Notes: generated from the letters alone by a model not told the origin. DNA of 47,742 bases from Candidatus Coprocola pullicola (GCA_018715395.1 DVLQ01000081.1:1-47742); one strand, 5' to 3'. Positions 1 to 8,731 are shown, counted from the first letter of the stretch. Made by a program: numbers and translations.

Positions 1-220
1 TTAAGTAATTGCGATACACTCATTTTTGGTGCAATCTCTACCAGAGGATGGATCGGATCCGGCATCATATGACCTTCAATCATTTCTACACCTTTCCATT
101 TGCATAAATCCTTAATTATTTTTTGAATATCTGCCCTCAACTCATAATAAATTATTTTTCTTCTATACTTACGATATGATACTTGCACACCCATTTTGTG
201 TATGCTAAACTGTTTGCCAT
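1..220 (-). pseudogene. tnpA: IS200-type transposase TnpA, frameshifted and truncated
   Basis: Translation from 220 gives MANSLAYTKWVCKYHI and then stops. The next frame continues with KYRRKIIYYE, DIQKIIKDLCKWKGVEMIEGH and MMPDPIHPL, which is the expected TnpA order. About ten bases appear to be missing near 171, where the family has VFTP. The HUH motif, normally DHIHML, reads DPIHPL, so the first catalytic histidine is a proline. The gene runs off the left edge before the catalytic tyrosine. It is a Y1 HUH transposase relic that could not act by itself. Confidence 0.85.
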
Positions 221-512
221 AAAAACATGGTCCTTTCTTCTGTAAAATTTTTAGGCTTGAACACCATTATTTTACAACAAGGACGATGCTTTTTGCTTAA
301 GCTTTCATCTCACCCGCAGAGCGGGCGGTTGTTAAAGGCTGCTCAGCAGCCTTTGATACTAAAGTAATAATAAAAATAGCCGCCAAAGGCGGCAGTTGGG
401 GAAGTAGAGTGCTTGGGAGACTTGAACTTTCAAAGTACTTACAAGCACTGCTGGTAACAGCCCTTTCTAGGAGCAAAGCAAATCATTGGCTAAGCCGGTA
501 GTTCTGATTATA
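1..512 (-). mobile_element. IS200/IS605-family element, left end plus broken tnpA (runs off window)
   Basis: On the minus strand this begins near 512 with ATAATCAGAAC, continues through a structured left end and enters a tnpA start at 220. Visible hairpins are GCCGCC/GGCGGC (380-394), AAAGGCTGC/GCAGCCTTT (336-356) and CCCGC/GCGGG (313-325). The same ATAATCAGAAC start opens the element at the right edge of the window. Structured left ends are usual for this single-strand-transposing family. The copy is dead (see the tnpA entry). The outer boundary is inferred from the shared motif, not from a target repeat, because this family makes none. Confidence 0.75.
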
Positions 513-618
513 ATGTGTTATCAAATCTTTGATACTTCCTTTTAGGAAATAGGGAAATATTCATTTTTTTTAGAAAGATACAAATCACCGTACTAAAATT
601 TTGATTTAAAATAAAATA

Positions 619-1656
619 CTATAAATCTTTTTTTACAGAAAATTGATATGTTGTTTTTTGTTGATATATTTGGTTAGCTTTTAAAATAGGCTTTGGAAAA
701 GAAGGAACAGAAATGGCATTGGGAAAATATTGTGCTTCCAAACAAAAGCCGCTTCTGTATGTAATAGGAACTTGATTTTTACCTAACATAGAACCATCTA
801 AAAAGTTACCCGTATAAAATTGAACGCCATCTAATGTGGTGGTCATATCCATTTGTATGGCAGTAGTAGGATGATATACAGAAACATCAATGGGAGAGTG
901 CTTTAAAATCCAATTATGGTCATAGCCATTAGCAAACTGAATTTGTTCAAAACCACTGTCAATATTTTTTCCGATAGGAGTAGGAGAAGTAAAGTCCATA
1001 GGAGTACCTAATACAGAGCAAATATTGCCATGAGGAATAGAAAAAGCATCTATTTCTGTGAAGTAGTCAGAATTGATTTTTAAAATATGCTGCAATATGC
1101 TTCCGCTATCATATCCGCCCAAATTAAAATAAGAATGATTTGTTAAAGAGCAGATTGTGTCTTTATCTGTAGTAGCCGTATAAAAAATAGATAGTTTATT
1201 TTCTTCATCAAATGTATATGTAACAGAAGTTTTCAGTGTGCCAGGATAGCCTTCTTCTCCATCAGGGCTGATATATGTAAATGTGATAGAATGTTCATCT
1301 GCTTCAGAGTGCCATATTTTTTTATCAAAACCGATTTTTCCTCCATGAATATGGTTTTTACCATCATTTGCAAAGAGATGATATTTTTTATTTTCTAATT
1401 GAAAAACAGCATTTTCAATACGATTACAAACGCGACCAACAGTTGCTCCAATATATGTATTTTGTTTTTCATAAGAGATGATGTCATCATATCCGAGTAC
1501 TACGTCATGAAGAAAACCATTTTTGTCAGGAACGCAAACAGCACGAAGGGTAGCGCCATAATTTAAAAATTCTGCATAAGCATTTTCTTTTCCATATAAT
1601 CTATAGCAATAAACCGTTTGAGAAGATACTGTTTTGCCAAATATTGTTTTTTCCAA
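619..1656 (-). CDS. galM: Aldose 1-epimerase (mutarotase)
   Basis: Interconverts alpha and beta anomers of hexoses such as galactose or glucose in the cytoplasm. The 345-aa length is normal for GalM. Visible family signatures are NHIHGG early, SLTNHSYFNLGG in the middle (catalytic His region), GYDHNW, and FCLEAQ near the C-terminus with the catalytic Glu. The start is a TTG at 1656-1654, chosen because AAAGGAG sits nine bases upstream and no ATG fits. It begins 18 bases after the response-regulator stop, so it probably shares that transcript. No sugar-utilisation operon surrounds it, so its physiological sugar is unknown. Confidence 0.92.
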   Translation of the reverse strand: MEKTIFGKTVSSQTVYCYRLYGKENAYAEFLNYGATLRAVCVPDKNGFLHDVVLGYDDIISYEKQNTYIGATVGRVCNRIENAVFQLENKKYHLFANDGKNHIHGGKIGFDKKIWHSEADEHSITFTYISPDGEEGYPGTLKTSVTYTFDEENKLSIFYTATTDKDTICSLTNHSYFNLGGYDSGSILQHILKINSDYFTEIDAFSIPHGNICSVLGTPMDFTSPTPIGKNIDSGFEQIQFANGYDHNWILKHSPIDVSVYHPTTAIQMDMTTTLDGVQFYTGNFLDGSMLGKNQVPITYRSGFCLEAQYFPNAISVPSFPKPILKANQIYQQKTTYQFSVKKDL

Positions 1657-1674
1657 AAAGATATTCTCCTTTCT

Positions 1675-2373
1675 TTATTCATCTACCATGCGATAGCCTA
1701 CTCCCACTTCTGTAAAAATATACTGAGGTTCAGCAGGATTTTGTTCTATTTTTCTACGAATATTTGCCATGTTGACACGCAGAATTTGATTATCTTTGAC
1801 TGCATAAGGTCCCCATAGTTCTGAAATAATATGGTCATAGGTTAAAACTCGTCCTTGACTTTTTGCTAACAGAGAAACAATTTTAAATTCAATTTGTGTA
1901 AGATGAACTTCTTTTTCACCAACTGTTACACGACGCTTACCAAAATCAATAAAAAGCTCTTTTACGGAAAAGGTATCGCTTTGGGTATTACCGTTTCCGG
2001 CAGAATGACGCAGTGCAGTCCGAATTCTTGCTAAAAGTTCTGAAGTGCCAAAAGGTTTTGTGATATAATCATCAGCACCGGCGTCTAATGCCATTACTTT
2101 TTCTTGTTCGTCAGAACGAGCAGATACAATAATAACAGGTATACCTGACCATTTTCTTAATTCTTTTAAAATTTCCATGCCATCCATATCAGGTAAACCT
2201 AAATCTAATAATATAATGTCAGGACAATGCGAAGGAATCATAGAAAGAGCATCTTTTCCGTTGGGGGAAACAATAGTGGTATATCCATTTGATTTTAATG
2301 TAGTTGAAATAAAGTTGCTGATGGAAGTTTCATCTTCTACAATTAATACTTTAATTTTATTTTTATTTGCCAT
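1675..2373 (-). CDS. kdpE: OmpR/KdpE-like response regulator
   Basis: A DNA-binding response regulator of 232 aa. The receiver domain covers about residues 8-120, with acidic residues in LIVEDE and the phospho-acceptor Asp57 in LLDLGLPDMDG; the KPF lysine is present. An OmpR-type winged helix follows (about 135-230), ending VGVGYRMVDE. I start it at the ATG at 2373, behind AAAGGAG, seven bases after the kinase stop, rather than at a longer in-frame start inside the kinase gene. It is the partner of the adjacent KdpD-like kinase. No kdpFABC potassium pump genes are in view, so the target is not evident. Confidence 0.88.
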   Translation of the reverse strand: MANKNKIKVLIVEDETSISNFISTTLKSNGYTTIVSPNGKDALSMIPSHCPDIILLDLGLPDMDGMEILKELRKWSGIPVIIVSARSDEQEKVMALDAGADDYITKPFGTSELLARIRTALRHSAGNGNTQSDTFSVKELFIDFGKRRVTVGEKEVHLTQIEFKIVSLLAKSQGRVLTYDHIISELWGPYAVKDNQILRVNMANIRRKIEQNPAEPQYIFTEVGVGYRMVDE

Positions 2374-2380
2374 ATGTTTT

Positions 2381-3913
2381 TTAACTCCTTTCTTTAGGTA
2401 AAGAAAAGCGGAAGGTTGCTCCGCCATCAATGTTGTTTTCTGCTGAGATAGTACCTTTATGAGCAGAAATAATTGCTTTGCAAATAGAAAGACCAATGCC
2501 AAGACCTCGAGTAGAATCTCCTGTTTTTTCTGTCGAAACACCTTCAAAAATGTGTGGTAATTCTTCTGGTTTTAAGCCAATTCCTTTGTCTTTAATAGAA
2601 AAAACAGCTTCTTGTTCTGTATAAATAACAGTCAGCGAAATAGGTTCTGTACTATGGGAATGACGAATGGCATTTTCTAATAAATTAACAAGAACTTGTA
2701 TAATCAATGTAGCATCCATAGGAATCATAATAAATTCATCCGGAACAGAAGCATGAATCTGACAATTTGGAAATCGTTTTTTCATTTTTGCTATTGTTTG
2801 GGCTACCACTTCTTCTATAGCTTCGGGTTGTTTTTTGATAACAGCTTTTTCGTTGTTAATACGAGTGATGGCAAGAAGGTTTTCTACCATATGAATTAGC
2901 CACTGAGCATCTTGCATAATATCTTGTAATAATTTTTTAGATTCTTCTTTGGTAATGGTATTTTCATTTTCTAAATGTGTTGTAGCAGAAAATAATATAC
3001 AAGTAAGGGGAGTCCGCAAATCGTGAGAAACAGCCCTTAATAAATTACTTCTCATTTTTTCTTTTTCTGTTTCTACTAATATTTTTTGTTGTTTTTCAAA
3101 TAGCTTTTGTCTTTCTATAGCCAATATAAGCTGAGAAGTCATGATACTTAAAAAACCTAATTTTTCCGGTTCTCTATCAGACTCATTTTTTAGCAAAAGA
3201 CCAATTACACCAAAAACAGAAGAACTTGTGCCAATAGGCAAATAAGTTGCTTTTGCACAAATGTTATAGGCAGTGCCTGCACCTACTGCTTTTGCAGAAA
3301 GATAACAATGCTGTGCTGCTTCTAATTCTTCGGATTGTTGAAAAACATAAGTATGCTCTGGCAACAATACTTTAGTACTATAATCTTTTTTTTCAAAAGG
3401 GCTGCCAAAGTAGATGATCACACTGCAATGATGAAAATTGCTAAAATAATCTAATGCCAAAGAACGAATATTGTCCATACCTGTTGTAGTTAAAAGTTGC
3501 TTTGTAATATCATGAAGAGATTGTGCCTGTTTTTCTCTAGTGGCAGAAATGATAGCTTGTTTTTTAATTTTTGCAGTCAGAGCGCTGATGATAGAAGATA
3601 TCATTAGCATACTTAAAAAAGTAAGAGGGTATCCTGCCAACAAAAAATTGAAAGCAAAATAAGGATATGTAAAAAAATAATTAACGCTAAAAATACCTAA
3701 AAAAGAGGAAAAAATTCCCCAAACATAACCTGATGTAAACACAGCCACAAGCGCAACCGATAATATGTAAATCCCAAAAATATTATCTCTGATAAAAGAA
3801 ACTTTTATAAGTAAAAATGCAAGAAGAGTTGTAATAATAAAAATACACATTGTTTTAAAAAAATCCATTAGAAACAGAGAAATATTGATTTGTTTTATTT
3901 GTTTTTTTTTCAT
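2381..3913 (-). CDS. kdpD: KdpD-like sensor histidine kinase lacking the N-terminal KdpD/Usp domains
   Basis: Membrane sensor kinase of 510 aa. Residues about 20-112 form a DUF4118-type block of membrane segments, followed by a GAF-like region (about 130-265). The dimerisation/H-box is AVSHDLRTPLT with His297. The catalytic ATPase carries LLENAIRHS (N box), DKGIGL and RGLGIGLSIC (G boxes). Enterobacterial KdpD is near 900 aa and has an N-terminal cytoplasmic sensor plus Usp domain; both are absent. The start is the ATG at 3913 with AGAAAGG upstream; a longer frame to 3970 lacks a good site. A TATAAT-like -10 lies at 3956-3951 on this strand. Overlap-free coupling to the regulator is tight. 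Confidence 0.87.
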   Translation of the reverse strand: MKKKQIKQINISLFLMDFFKTMCIFIITTLLAFLLIKVSFIRDNIFGIYILSVALVAVFTSGYVWGIFSSFLGIFSVNYFFTYPYFAFNFLLAGYPLTFLSMLMISSIISALTAKIKKQAIISATREKQAQSLHDITKQLLTTTGMDNIRSLALDYFSNFHHCSVIIYFGSPFEKKDYSTKVLLPEHTYVFQQSEELEAAQHCYLSAKAVGAGTAYNICAKATYLPIGTSSSVFGVIGLLLKNESDREPEKLGFLSIMTSQLILAIERQKLFEKQQKILVETEKEKMRSNLLRAVSHDLRTPLTCILFSATTHLENENTITKEESKKLLQDIMQDAQWLIHMVENLLAITRINNEKAVIKKQPEAIEEVVAQTIAKMKKRFPNCQIHASVPDEFIMIPMDATLIIQVLVNLLENAIRHSHSTEPISLTVIYTEQEAVFSIKDKGIGLKPEELPHIFEGVSTEKTGDSTRGLGIGLSICKAIISAHKGTISAENNIDGGATFRFSLPKERS

Positions 3914-3991
3914 AATCAAAAACCTTTCTAAAAATGAATTTTTCTTATTTATTATACAGTACAATACCATGAAAGCAAATAACTTTTTTCA

Positions 3992-4020
3992 TTGCAAAGT
4001 AAAAAAAATTTTGTTATAAT
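3992..4020 (+). promoter_or_regulatory. Promoter of lysA
   Basis: TTGCAA and TATAAT are separated by exactly 17 bases. It points at lysA and lies in the divergent gap with kdpD. I see no lysine riboswitch in this gap. Confidence 0.7.
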
Positions 4021-4097
4021 TTGTAGTGTATTTTTTGCATAATATTGTAAAATCTTAAAAATAGATTGTTTCTACAAAAGAAAGAGGGAGTGCAACA

Positions 4098-5351
4098 ATG
4101 AAAAAAATACCTTTTATTACAAAGGAGCAAGCAGAAGAATTAAAAAAACAATATCCAACACCTTTTCATCTCTATGATGAAAAAGCAATTCGAGAAAATG
4201 CAAGAAAAGTAAAGGAAGCTTTTTCATGGAATAAAGGATTTAAAGAATATTTTGCTGTTAAAGCGACACCAAACCCAACTATATTACAAATTTTAAAAGA
4301 AGAAGGATGCGGAACGGATTGTTCCTCTTATACAGAGCTTTTGATGTCTGAGGCAGTAGGCATTACTGGTTCGGACATTATGTTTTCTTCTAATGTAACG
4401 CCGGGAGAAGATTTTGTGTTAGCTAGAAAGTTAGGTGCAACAATCAATTTAGACGATTTTACACATATTGATTTTTTAGAAAAGGTAGCAGGAATTCCCG
4501 AAACTATTTCCTGCCGTTATAATCCAGGAGGATTGTTTCAAATCAATAATGATATTATGGATACACCAGGAGAGGCAAAATATGGCTTTACAAGAGAGCA
4601 GTTGACACAAGGTTTTAAAAAGCTGATGGAAAAAGGCGCAAAGCACTTTGGCATTCATGCCTTTTTAGCAAGTAATACTGTAGCAAATGAATATTATCCT
4701 AAACTGGCAAGAATATTGTTTCAAACGGCAGTGGAGCTGAAAAAAGAAACAGGTGCAGATATTACATTTATTAACCTTTCCGGCGGTGTAGGCATTGCTT
4801 ATACTCCTGATAAAGAGCCAAACGATATTATGGCAATTGGAGCAGGAGTAAAAGAAGCTTTTGAGGAAATACTTGTACCGGCCGGCATGGGAGATATTGC
4901 TATTTTTACAGAAATGGGACGTTTTATGTTAGCCCCTTATGGATGCCTTGTCACAACAGTACTTCATGAAAAACACACTTATAAAGAATATATTGGAGTA
5001 GATGCTTGTGCGGCAAATTTAATGCGTCCTGCTATTTATGGAGCATATCATCATATCACTGTTTTAGGAAAAGAAAATGCGCCTTGCGATCATAAATATG
5101 ATGTGACAGGAGGGCTTTGCGAAAACAATGATAAATTTGCTATTGACAGAATGTTGCCTAAAATTGATATTGGAGATATCTTAGTAATACATGATACAGG
5201 AGCACATGGATTTTCTATGGGTTATAATTACAATGGAAAATTGCGTTCGGCAGAAGTACTTTTAAAAGAAGATGGTACAAGCCAGCTTATCAGAAGGGCG
5301 GAAACACCAAAAGATTATTTTGCAACATTTGATTTTATGAATATTTTTTAA
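4098..5351 (+). CDS. lysA: Diaminopimelate decarboxylase
   Basis: PLP enzyme that decarboxylates meso-diaminopimelate to lysine, the last step of lysine synthesis. The 417-aa protein has the fold-III alanine-racemase-like barrel: PLP lysine Lys55 in FAVKATPNP, the glycine-rich phosphate loop INLSGGVG, and a C-terminal GGLCENNDKF with HDTGAHGFSMGYNYNGK. The start ATG follows AAAGAAAGAGGGAG. It stands alone between its own promoter and a strong terminator. Its substrate comes from DapF, which here is fused to CarB (8772-12824). Related decarboxylases of polyamine metabolism share the fold, but the C-terminal motifs favour LysA. Confidence 0.88.
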   Translation: MKKIPFITKEQAEELKKQYPTPFHLYDEKAIRENARKVKEAFSWNKGFKEYFAVKATPNPTILQILKEEGCGTDCSSYTELLMSEAVGITGSDIMFSSNVTPGEDFVLARKLGATINLDDFTHIDFLEKVAGIPETISCRYNPGGLFQINNDIMDTPGEAKYGFTREQLTQGFKKLMEKGAKHFGIHAFLASNTVANEYYPKLARILFQTAVELKKETGADITFINLSGGVGIAYTPDKEPNDIMAIGAGVKEAFEEILVPAGMGDIAIFTEMGRFMLAPYGCLVTTVLHEKHTYKEYIGVDACAANLMRPAIYGAYHHITVLGKENAPCDHKYDVTGGLCENNDKFAIDRMLPKIDIGDILVIHDTGAHGFSMGYNYNGKLRSAEVLLKEDGTSQLIRRAETPKDYFATFDFMNIF

Positions 5352-5361
5352 GATTGTTGAT

Positions 5362-5406
5362 AAAAAAGGGTTTGTAACAAATAAAAAGGTTACAAGCCTT
5401 TTTTAG
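5362..5406 (+). terminator. Terminator after lysA
   Basis: Stem of AAAAAGGGTTTGTAAC against GTTACAAGCCTTTTTT, with one G-T pair, then a T run. Confidence 0.85.
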
Positions 5407-5419
5407 AAAAGAGGTTTGT

Positions 5420-6457
5420 ATGAAAAAAAAGATTGGGATAGTGTTGGTATTGGTATTGATATTGACTGCTTGTCAGTTAGGAAATATCAACAAAAAAGAA
5501 GAAATGGCGCATATACAAATATTTGCTATGGACACTTTTATGGATTTAAAAGTTTCAGGAAAAAATGCGCAAAAAGCCATATTAGAAGCAGAACGGGAAA
5601 TTAATGCATTAGAAAGAATGCTTTCTAATACGATTGAAAATAGTGAAATTTCGGCTATCAATCAAAATGCTGGCAAAGATGCTGTGAAGGTTTCTGATGA
5701 TACATTATACTTGTTAAAAGAGGCAAGAGAAATATATGATTTTACACAAGGAGCATTTGATATTACCATTGCTCCAATCATAGACGTTTGGGGATTTACA
5801 AAGGAAGTAAAAAAAGTACCTGATGAAGAAACGTTAAAACAAAAGCTAGATTTAGTAGATATGAAAAAACTGCAAATAAATGAAAAAAACAAAACAGTAT
5901 TTTTAGAAGAGTCGGGAATGGCCATTGATTTGGGAGGCATTGCAAAGGGATATGCTACTGATAAAGTAAATGAAATTTTTATAGAAAATGGCATTACATC
6001 GTCAGTTATCTCATTGGGAGGAAATGTTTCTGTAACCGGGAAGAAAGAAGATGGTTCAAAATGGAAAGTGGCTATACAAGACCCCTTGAATAAAGAAGGT
6101 TATGCAGGAGTATTATATGTAGAAGATACTTCTGTTGTTACTTCAGGAGGATACCAACGCTTTTTTGAAGAAAATGGAAAGACGTATCATCATATTATAG
6201 ACCCTAAAACAGGAATGCCCGCAGATACAGGATTACTTTCAGTTACGATTGTTTGTAAAAATAGTACAAAGGCAGATGGACTTTCCACATCTGTTTTTAT
6301 TGCAGGATTAGAAAAAGGATGGCAGATGTGGAAAGACTCTCAAGATTTTGGAATTGTTTTTATTACAGATAAAAAAGAAATTTATGTTACTCCAGATATT
6401 GCAGATATTTTTGAAATAGATGCAAATGCAGGATACACGCTCTGTAGCATACCATAA
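5420..6457 (+). CDS. apbE: FAD:protein FMN transferase, lipoprotein
   Basis: Attaches FMN to threonine residues of exported flavoproteins such as RnfG/NqrC subunits. 345 aa, normal for ApbE. It opens with a lipoprotein signal, VLVLILTAC, so Cys19 would be lipidated and the enzyme would face outward from the membrane. Family motifs seen are FAMDTFMDL, DLGGIAKGYATD, TSGGYQRFF and HHIIDPKTGMPAD (Mg/FAD binding). Start ATG with GAGG eight bases upstream. No Rnf or Nqr genes are in the window. Its stop touches the stop of the convergent gene with no spacer. Confidence 0.93.
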   Translation: MKKKIGIVLVLVLILTACQLGNINKKEEMAHIQIFAMDTFMDLKVSGKNAQKAILEAEREINALERMLSNTIENSEISAINQNAGKDAVKVSDDTLYLLKEAREIYDFTQGAFDITIAPIIDVWGFTKEVKKVPDEETLKQKLDLVDMKKLQINEKNKTVFLEESGMAIDLGGIAKGYATDKVNEIFIENGITSSVISLGGNVSVTGKKEDGSKWKVAIQDPLNKEGYAGVLYVEDTSVVTSGGYQRFFEENGKTYHHIIDPKTGMPADTGLLSVTIVCKNSTKADGLSTSVFIAGLEKGWQMWKDSQDFGIVFITDKKEIYVTPDIADIFEIDANAGYTLCSIP

Positions 6458-7012
6458 TTAATTTTCTGTAGAACGTACAAAAAGAATTTCAATGTCTTTT
6501 GAGGTGTTGTTTTTAAATTTGTGTCTTCTTTCAGGCAATATTCTAATAGTATCGCCTTCGTAAAGCGTTACAGTTTCTCCTTCAATGGTAGCTTCTGTTT
6601 CTCCGTGTAGTATCATGGCAATTTCCTCATTTTCATGATACACCAAATCTCCCATAGTTTCAGAAAAAGGTTTTAATACAATAAGATATAATTGTAAATT
6701 GGATTTTGCTGTTCCTGGTGTTAATGTGTTATAAATAATATGGGTTTTTTCAGGATTGTATGTAACAGTTCGTTCAGATTTTCTTAAAATTAAAGAAGAG
6801 GCGTCAACTTCTTCTAAAAAAAGAGCCGAGAGAGAAATGCCCATAGTAGAAGCAATAGATTGTAATGCATTTAAGCTAGGATTGCCAATTCCTCGTTCTA
6901 ATTGGCTGAGCATAGAAGGACTTAAATTTGTTTTTTCAGCAAGTTCTCTTATGGTCAGTCCTTTTTTTTGGCGAAATGATAATATTTTATGACCTAGTTT
7001 TGTATGATACAT
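6458..7012 (-). CDS. XRE-family regulator with C-terminal cupin domain
   Basis: 184 aa. Residues about 8-62 are a helix-turn-helix of the Cro/C1 type (LTIRELAEKTNLSPSMLSQLERG). Residues about 105-180 are a small beta-barrel cupin (HENEEIAMILHGETEATIEG, ILPERRHKFKN). Such proteins usually sense a small molecule and control an adjacent catabolic or transport gene. Start ATG behind GGAGGGG. It is divergent from the EamA exporter, and paired AATAAACAAATT sequences lie in that gene's leader, so I infer it represses that exporter and perhaps itself. Ligand unknown. Confidence 0.88.
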   Translation of the reverse strand: MYHTKLGHKILSFRQKKGLTIRELAEKTNLSPSMLSQLERGIGNPSLNALQSIASTMGISLSALFLEEVDASSLILRKSERTVTYNPEKTHIIYNTLTPGTAKSNLQLYLIVLKPFSETMGDLVYHENEEIAMILHGETEATIEGETVTLYEGDTIRILPERRHKFKNNTSKDIEILFVRSTEN

Positions 7013-7104
7013 GATAACCCCTCCTGCAAAAGTAATTTTTATTTACTATACCACAGTATGTTTTATTTGTATATTAACAAACAATATTTCTTTTTTAATC
7101 AATA

Positions 7105-7171
7105 TTGACAAAACAAAAAAATAGTGCTATTATTTATTTTAATAAACAAATTACAAAAAAATAAACAAATT
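7105..7171 (+). promoter_or_regulatory. Promoter and possible operator of the EamA exporter
   Basis: TTGACA (7105-7110), 17 bases, then an extended -10 TGcTATTAT (7125-7133). Two identical copies of AATAAACAAATT follow at 7141-7152 and 7160-7171, 19 bases apart, between the -10 and the start codon. They are a plausible site for the divergent XRE-cupin regulator, but binding is inferred. Confidence 0.65.
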
Positions 7172-7184
7172 GGAGAGAATTTTT

Positions 7185-8075
7185 ATGTGGTGGAGTAAAA
7201 ATAAAAGTTTTTTAGCAGATATTGCATTGTTTTTAGCAGCAGTGATATGGGGTGGGGGATTTGTTGCAGGAAAATGGGCTTTGATTTCACTGACACCTTT
7301 TTATATTAGCACATTTCGTTTTTTAGGTTCAGCTATATTATTGGCAGCAATATTTCATAGACATTTAAAACAGATGCCAAAAAGTATTAAAAAAGCAGGA
7401 ATGTTGATAGGAACTTTGCTGTTTTTAGGACAGTTTATACAAGTAACTGCATTGCAATATACAACAGCTAGTAAACAAGCATTTATTATAGCTTCTTATA
7501 CTGTTTTTGTACCTTTTCTTTCTTGGATTATTTTAAAAAAGAAACCTACCTATTATGCTATTATAGCAGGAATTATGACAATGGCAGGAATAGGAATATT
7601 GAGCTTAAATGGCAATTTTTCAATTAGCATAGGAGATGGATTATCTCTTTTGTATGCTATGATGTTTGGATTACAAATTGTGTTGATTGGACTATTTATG
7701 AAAGAAATGAATGTGATACAATTTACAATAATACAATTTTTAACAGCAGGAATACTTTCAATGGGATGTGCAATTTGTTTTGAAAAAATTCCTCAAGTAC
7801 TCTCCAAAGAAACGATAGCCGGAGTTTTTTATTTGATAGTGTTTAACACTACAATTGCATTTACTATACAAAACATAGCACAGAAGTATACCAGTGACAC
7901 ACATACCTCCATATTATTATCTATGGAAGCATTGTTTGGCGTAATATTTTCTGTATTGCTCTTAAAAGAAGAATTTACAATAAAAATGATTTTTGGGGCT
8001 ATTTTAATATTTATTGCGGTGATTTTATCCAAAATGGAAAAGATTAAAAAGATTGACAATAATTATATTATGTAA
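7185..8075 (+). CDS. EamA/DMT-family small-molecule exporter
   Basis: Integral membrane transporter of 296 aa with about ten hydrophobic segments in two EamA repeats. The first repeat opens with FLAAVIWGGGFVAGKWAL and the second with LSLLYAMMFGLQIVLIGL. Late in the second repeat is the typical SILLSMEALFGVIFSVLLLKE. This family exports amino acids, metabolites or drugs; the substrate cannot be read from sequence. I use the ATG at 7185, with GGAGAG seven bases upstream, rather than the TTG 15 bases earlier that overlaps the ribosome site. The last five codons and stop lie inside a 28-bp repeat (8058-8085). Confidence 0.9.
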   Translation: MWWSKNKSFLADIALFLAAVIWGGGFVAGKWALISLTPFYISTFRFLGSAILLAAIFHRHLKQMPKSIKKAGMLIGTLLFLGQFIQVTALQYTTASKQAFIIASYTVFVPFLSWIILKKKPTYYAIIAGIMTMAGIGILSLNGNFSISIGDGLSLLYAMMFGLQIVLIGLFMKEMNVIQFTIIQFLTAGILSMGCAICFEKIPQVLSKETIAGVFYLIVFNTTIAFTIQNIAQKYTSDTHTSILLSMEALFGVIFSVLLLKEEFTIKMIFGAILIFIAVILSKMEKIKKIDNNYIM

Positions 8076-8085
8076 TATAAATAAT
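8058..8085 (+). repeat. 28-bp direct repeat, copy 1
   Basis: Identical to 8701-8728. It begins AATAATTATATTATG and contains the last codons and stop of the EamA gene. The two copies bracket an IS200 relic, although that family makes no target duplication. Confidence 0.9.
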
Positions 8086-8700
8086 CAAAACCATTAGTTT
8101 ACTAGTGTTTTAAATAATCTCTAGAGGAGTATGTGAAGGGGATGAAGATTGAGCATCGCATTACAATACAGGTAGCCACTAAAAGTGGATGTCCATTTTG
8201 CCTTATTCTCCTGTGCTACCCATAAACGGGTCTGTATACTCTTTTCATGATATTTGATCTGCTGCATAAACTGATTTTTTATATATTCTTTTATTGTCCT
8301 TTTCATTTCGTCCTACTGTATCGACAAAATATCCTTTTGCCCCAAAATTTCTTCTTCCATATTTATATTTTGAATTTGCATGTCTATCAAATATCATCAG
8401 TGCACTCTTACTCTTGAGAAACCCTACAAATTGTGCTACACTCAGATATGGTGGTATACTGACTAGCATATGGATATGGTCTGGATATGCTTGCGCTTCA
8501 ATGCTCTCAACTTTTTTGCACAATTTTATATACGCTCTTCATTCTTTGTATATCACTTTGCTTCTATATTTTGGTGCAAATACTATATGATATTAGCATC
8601 TATATTTGGAATGTGCAGTACTTTTTATTTCATTTTTCATGTACTAAAGTATTTTATTTACCCCTAGTAGAAATAGGGGTTTTGTTAATCTAAAGCACCT
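8086..8700 (-). mobile_element. Decayed IS200/IS605-type element
   Basis: All sequence between the two 28-bp repeats. It carries a minus-strand tnpA relic. A CCCCTA/TAGGGG hairpin (8661-8679) sits near its 5' end and a small TAGT/ACTA hairpin (8095-8104) near its 3' end, where subterminal hairpins of this family are expected. Exact ends are inferred. Confidence 0.75.
8170..8655 (-). pseudogene. tnpA: IS200-type transposase TnpA with several stop codons
   Basis: Reading the minus strand: YHIVFAPKYRSKVIYKE, a TGA, then RAYIKLCKKVESIEAQAYPDHIHML, LSVAQFVGFLKSKSALMIF, DRHANSKYKYGRRNF, GYFVDTVGRNEKDNKRIYKK, AADQIS, a TGA, KEYTDPFMGSTGE. These match TnpA end to end. The HUH motif (DHIHML) is intact here, unlike in the copy at the window start, but at least three in-frame stops break the gene. 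The open stretch at 8245-8523 is only its central fragment. Confidence 0.88.
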
Positions 8701-8728
8701 AATAATTATATTATGTAATATAAATAAT
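8701..8728 (+). repeat. 28-bp direct repeat, copy 2
   Basis: Exact copy of 8058-8085, placed just before the terminator shared with the convergent carB-dapF gene. Confidence 0.9.
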
Positions 8729-8731
8729 AAC

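Noticed and set aside
300..420. Short GC-rich hairpins read as a CRISPR or repeat array
   Set aside because: The stems differ from one another and have no regular spacing; they fit the structured left end of an IS200/IS605 element.
3914..4097. Possible lysine riboswitch before lysA
   Set aside because: The gap is too short and shows only a promoter; no L-box structure.
5362..5406. Inverted repeat considered as a regulatory site for apbE
   Set aside because: Its stem and T run are those of an ordinary intrinsic terminator for lysA.
8245..8523. Open 92-residue frame that could be listed as a transposase gene
   Set aside because: It is only the middle of a tnpA broken by stop codons upstream and downstream; annotated as a pseudogene instead.
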